DNA of 64,000 nucleotides, from the NCBI GenBank assembly GCA_005524015.1, contig SULG01000001.1:1-64000 (forward strand), given 5' to 3'. Below, in pieces: positions 61,694-64,000 of the stretch; the first letter of the stretch is position 1; each line of letters opens with the position of its first letter. The position numbers and the translations under genes were made by a program. The notes beneath the pieces are model-generated. The model worked only from the letters and a program-made list of their open reading frames with translations. It was not told the DNA's origin and did no database searches. This DNA comes from Candidatus Jettenia ecosi (GTDB lineage Bacteria > Planctomycetota > Brocadiia > Brocadiales > Brocadiaceae).

Positions 61694-63379
61694 TTATCTC
61701 CTCAACGCCCGCAACGCCTCGCGCGCCATCATCCGTTCTTCATCGGTCGGCACGACCAGCACCGTCACCTTCGAGTCGTTCGTCGAGACGCGGCATACTT
61801 CATCGAACCCGCGTGCGTCGCGGTTGTGTTGTTCATCGAGACGGATGCCCATGTAATCCAATCCCTGCAAGGAGAGCAAGCGCACCATGGCGCTGCCTTG
61901 TCCAACGCCTCCGGTAAAGACCACGACATCCAGTCCGCCCATAGCAGCTATGTATGCGCCGATGTATTTGCGTATGCGATAGCAGTAAGCCTTCAGCGCT
62001 ACCATCGCGCGCGCCTCGCCGGCTTCGGCGGCCCTGAGGATTTCACGCATGTCGCTGGAAATACCCGACAACCCGAGCAGGCCGCTTTTCTTATTGATCA
62101 GCTCATCAACCTGCTGGACAGTAAGACCCGCTGTCCGTTCGAGGAAGGTGATCACGCCCGCATCCACGTCGCCGCAGCGCGTCCCCATAATCAGCCCCTC
62201 AACCGGCGTGAATCCCATCGTGGTGTCCACCGAGCGTCCATGGTCAACGGCGCATAACGAAGAACCATTGCCGAGATGACAGCTTACGATTTCGAGTTCA
62301 TTCGTCCTCCGCCCGAGGAATTGCGCCGCACGGAGGCAGACGTACGAGTGCGACATGCCGTGAAAACCGTACCGGCGCACGCCTTGCTTTTCATAAAACT
62401 CGTACGGCAGTCCGTACAGGTAGGCATACGACGGTAACGTGTGATGAAAAGCGGTATCGAACACCGCCACATGCGGCACGGCTGGTAACAGCCCGCGCAT
62501 CTCGCGGATGCCGGCGATATTGACAGGATTGTGTAATGGAGCGAGCGGACTCAACGCATCGAGCTGCGTGAGCACGTCGTCCGTGATAAGCGTTGCTTCA
62601 GTGAATCGCTCGCCGCCGTGCACCACACGATGTGCAACAACGCTAACTTCCGGTTCGCCCCGCAACGCCTCCACCATCGCCGCCAGCGCCCCGGCAAATC
62701 CGGACCCTGGCAACTCGCGTTTGACTTCACCCTTTGACCCGCGATGAACATGGCATGTACCTTCCAGCCCGATTCGCTCGACCTGGCCGCGTACGTGCCG
62801 GCCTTCATCTTCGGTATCGTAGAAGGTGTATTTCAGCGAAGATGAACCGCAGTTGACCACGAGAATGTGTTCCGGTCGTTCTCCCTTGAGCTTAAAGCCG
62901 TAGGGATCATCGCCTTGCCGGAGGGCAGCGGCTGATTTCGCCGGGTCGGCAGCCAGTATCCTGGACCGCCCGGAAATTGTCCGTGAAATGTGCTGCATGG
63001 CCTGTGGTTCGGCAACGATGATCGACTGAAACACCGAGACTGGGATGAGCAACACCTCGCACCGCGTCTCGGCGATGAGTTCTGCCTGAGTCTTCTCGCC
63101 CGTCGTCAACGCCAGCTCGCCAAATGTGCTTCCCGCTTCGAGCCGTCCCAACTCTAGCCGTGTACCACCGTCGGCAATCACCGACACCATTACCATACCG
63201 GTCAGGATCACGCCGAAGTGCGTAGCCTCTGTGCCGTAATGCACGATGGACTCGTTCGGTTCGAACGATACGATGCGAGAGCTGTTCGCGAGTTTATCCA
63301 GCAGTTCCTCTGAAAATTTGGCAAACAACGGGATGTCGGATTTAAGCTGACGGACTATTTCTTGCTTGGTTTTGATCAT
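61694..63379 (-). CDS. cNMP-binding-like domain fused to acetate kinase
   Basis: A 561-residue fusion. Residues about 15-130 form a cyclic-nucleotide-binding-type domain (LFAKFSEELLDKLANSSRIV, LEAGSTFGELALTTGEKTQA); the Arg that normally binds the cyclic phosphate (RSA after FGELAL) is replaced by Thr in KTQA. Residues about 165-561 are acetate kinase: ILVVNCGSSSLKYTF, VVAHRVVHGGERFTEATLI, VAVFDTAFHHTLPSYAY, YGFHGMSHSYV and SCHLGNGSSLCAV, GLIMGTRCGDVDAGVI. In the last motif the conserved GEN is GQG (VVFTGGVGQGSAMVR), so the essential Glu is Gln. It could be a regulated or altered kinase. It begins 2 bp after the LOG-family gene stops. Confidence 0.9.
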   Translation of the reverse strand: MIKTKQEIVRQLKSDIPLFAKFSEELLDKLANSSRIVSFEPNESIVHYGTEATHFGVILTGMVMVSVIADGGTRLELGRLEAGSTFGELALTTGEKTQAELIAETRCEVLLIPVSVFQSIIVAEPQAMQHISRTISGRSRILAADPAKSAAALRQGDDPYGFKLKGERPEHILVVNCGSSSLKYTFYDTEDEGRHVRGQVERIGLEGTCHVHRGSKGEVKRELPGSGFAGALAAMVEALRGEPEVSVVAHRVVHGGERFTEATLITDDVLTQLDALSPLAPLHNPVNIAGIREMRGLLPAVPHVAVFDTAFHHTLPSYAYLYGLPYEFYEKQGVRRYGFHGMSHSYVCLRAAQFLGRRTNELEIVSCHLGNGSSLCAVDHGRSVDTTMGFTPVEGLIMGTRCGDVDAGVITFLERTAGLTVQQVDELINKKSGLLGLSGISSDMREILRAAEAGEARAMVALKAYCYRIRKYIGAYIAAMGGLDVVVFTGGVGQGSAMVRLLSLQGLDYMGIRLDEQHNRDARGFDEVCRVSTNDSKVTVLVVPTDEERMMAREALRALRR

Positions 63380-63381
63380 GA

Positions 63382-64000
63382 CTATACCTGTTCAGATATA
63401 GATTTCATATCACCACGGTGTCCAGACAGCCAAATCTGGTGGTGCTCGCGTATGAGTGCGACTGCTTCATCGGCATTTGTCACGCAGTGCGGAATTGTTA
63501 TATCCTCGGCGTTAGCCAAAGGGGGGTCGGAAGAGAGCATAGAATTGCGCGCCCACTCGATAAGGCCCGGCCACATTTTTCCTACGAGAATCAGAGGTGT
63601 GTTCCCAAGGTGATGTACCTGCAGTAACTGCCAAATCATCATAGTTTCCAGTACCGTTCCGATTCCCCCCGGCGCAACGATGAAAGCGTCGGAGGTAAGC
63701 ACGAACTGGTGCAGACGCGTAAAAAAGGTCCGATGCTCGAACGCCTGAGTAACAAATGCATTGACTTCCTGTTCAAAGGGTAAATCAACCCGGATTCCAA
63801 CGGACCGGGCACGTTCCGGAGAGGTAGCCGTTCCTTCGTTGGCGGCTTGCATCAGCCCCGGACCGCCGCCGGTGATAATATCGCAGCCCATCTTGGCCAG
63901 TGCGGCGGCAGCACGCTTGGTCTCCTCGTAACCGAACGTTCCCACCTTCGCCCGCGCTGAGCCGAAGATCGTCACACGGTAGCGGTCACGCCGGGATGGC
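63382..64000 (-). CDS. LOG-family (lysine decarboxylase-like) phosphoribohydrolase, partial
   Basis: The gene runs off the right edge; the frame is open past GTG 63975 (YRVTIFGSARAKVG), so the true start is outside. At least 206 residues are visible. The Rossmann-fold motifs are CDIITGGGPGLMQAANEGTA and the later IVAPGGIGTVLETMMIWQLL (PGGxGT..E). LOG proteins of this type hydrolyse nucleoside 5'-monophosphates to base plus ribose-5-phosphate; some are merely annotated as lysine decarboxylases. It ends 2 bp before the start of the cNMP-acetate kinase gene, forming an operon with it. Confidence 0.88.
   Translation of the reverse strand, partial: PSRRDRYRVTIFGSARAKVGTFGYEETKRAAAALAKMGCDIITGGGPGLMQAANEGTATSPERARSVGIRVDLPFEQEVNAFVTQAFEHRTFFTRLHQFVLTSDAFIVAPGGIGTVLETMMIWQLLQVHHLGNTPLILVGKMWPGLIEWARNSMLSSDPPLANAEDITIPHCVTNADEAVALIREHHQIWLSGHRGDMKSISEQV

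Noticed and set aside
1-64000. tRNA or rRNA genes
   Set aside because: No cloverleaf-like GGTTCGAATCC arm with matching acceptor stem or rRNA core was recognised by eye; a tRNA search program was not available.

Overview
The window looks like a moderately AT-rich bacterial chromosome from an anammox-type planctomycete (order Brocadiales). This is an inference, not a proof. It rests on UbiD/UbiE (menaquinone-type) genes, cobalt-precorrin (anaerobic-type) corrin genes, a lipoprotein octahaem cytochrome c with a TPR tail, many small envelope lipoproteins and a very high load of dispersed palindromic repeats. No rRNA or tRNA gene and no CRISPR array was recognised.

Layout. 1-5.8 kb: a decayed defence-type island on the minus strand. 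A DUF1156 DNA methylase has lost its 5' half at an IS630 element, and a DUF499 ATPase is cut after 31 codons by an IS3 element. Between them lie an intact DUF4062 gene, an unknown membrane protein and a DUF433/DUF5615 pair. 5.9-8.8 kb: toxin-antitoxin genes with PIN-type (DUF3368) toxins, one of them frameshifted, plus a YcgL-like nucleotidyltransferase. 9.7-14.4 kb: a DUF481 outer-membrane protein, ubiE, ubiD and dusB. 14.9-19.1 kb: cobalamin genes (a cbiX-cbiC fusion, cbiD, cbiE, cbiL). 20-30 kb: an envelope region with glycine-zipper, DUF4410, patatin, DUF3313 and unknown lipoproteins, MarC and a beta-barrel protein. 30.2-36.4 kb: a sulfatase, the octahaem cytochrome and an alpha/beta hydrolase. 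36.9-45.1 kb: an unknown lipoprotein, then an HlyD / outer-membrane factor / RbbA-type ABC / ABC-2 permease efflux operon. 45.2-64 kb: a beta-CASP metallohydrolase and a more GC-rich carbon cassette (fba, pgi, glgP, a phosphoglycerate-mutase-like gene, phosphoketolase, glgX, a cNMP-domain/acetate-kinase fusion, a LOG-family gene) with a PAS histidine kinase inside it.

How the genes fit together. The carbon cassette can release glucose-1-phosphate from glycogen (GlgP, GlgX), interconvert hexose phosphates (Pgi, Fba) and cleave them to acetyl phosphate (phosphoketolase). An acetate-kinase-like enzyme could then make ATP, but its catalytic Glu is Gln and it carries a regulatory domain. The efflux operon encodes all parts of a tripartite ABC exporter.

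The most unusual feature is the intergenic DNA. At least six repeat families can be read directly: 101-bp MITEs built from the two ends of an IS630 relative; 83-bp palindromes; about 92-bp palindromes; a composite element of about 300-440 bp bounded by CTATAGTGATCAA / TACTATAG; single elements with terminal inverted repeats at 28.8 and 42.1 kb; and, at three loci, arrays in which a conserved linker of about 35-40 bp alternates with different hairpin modules. The last is my best candidate for something undescribed.
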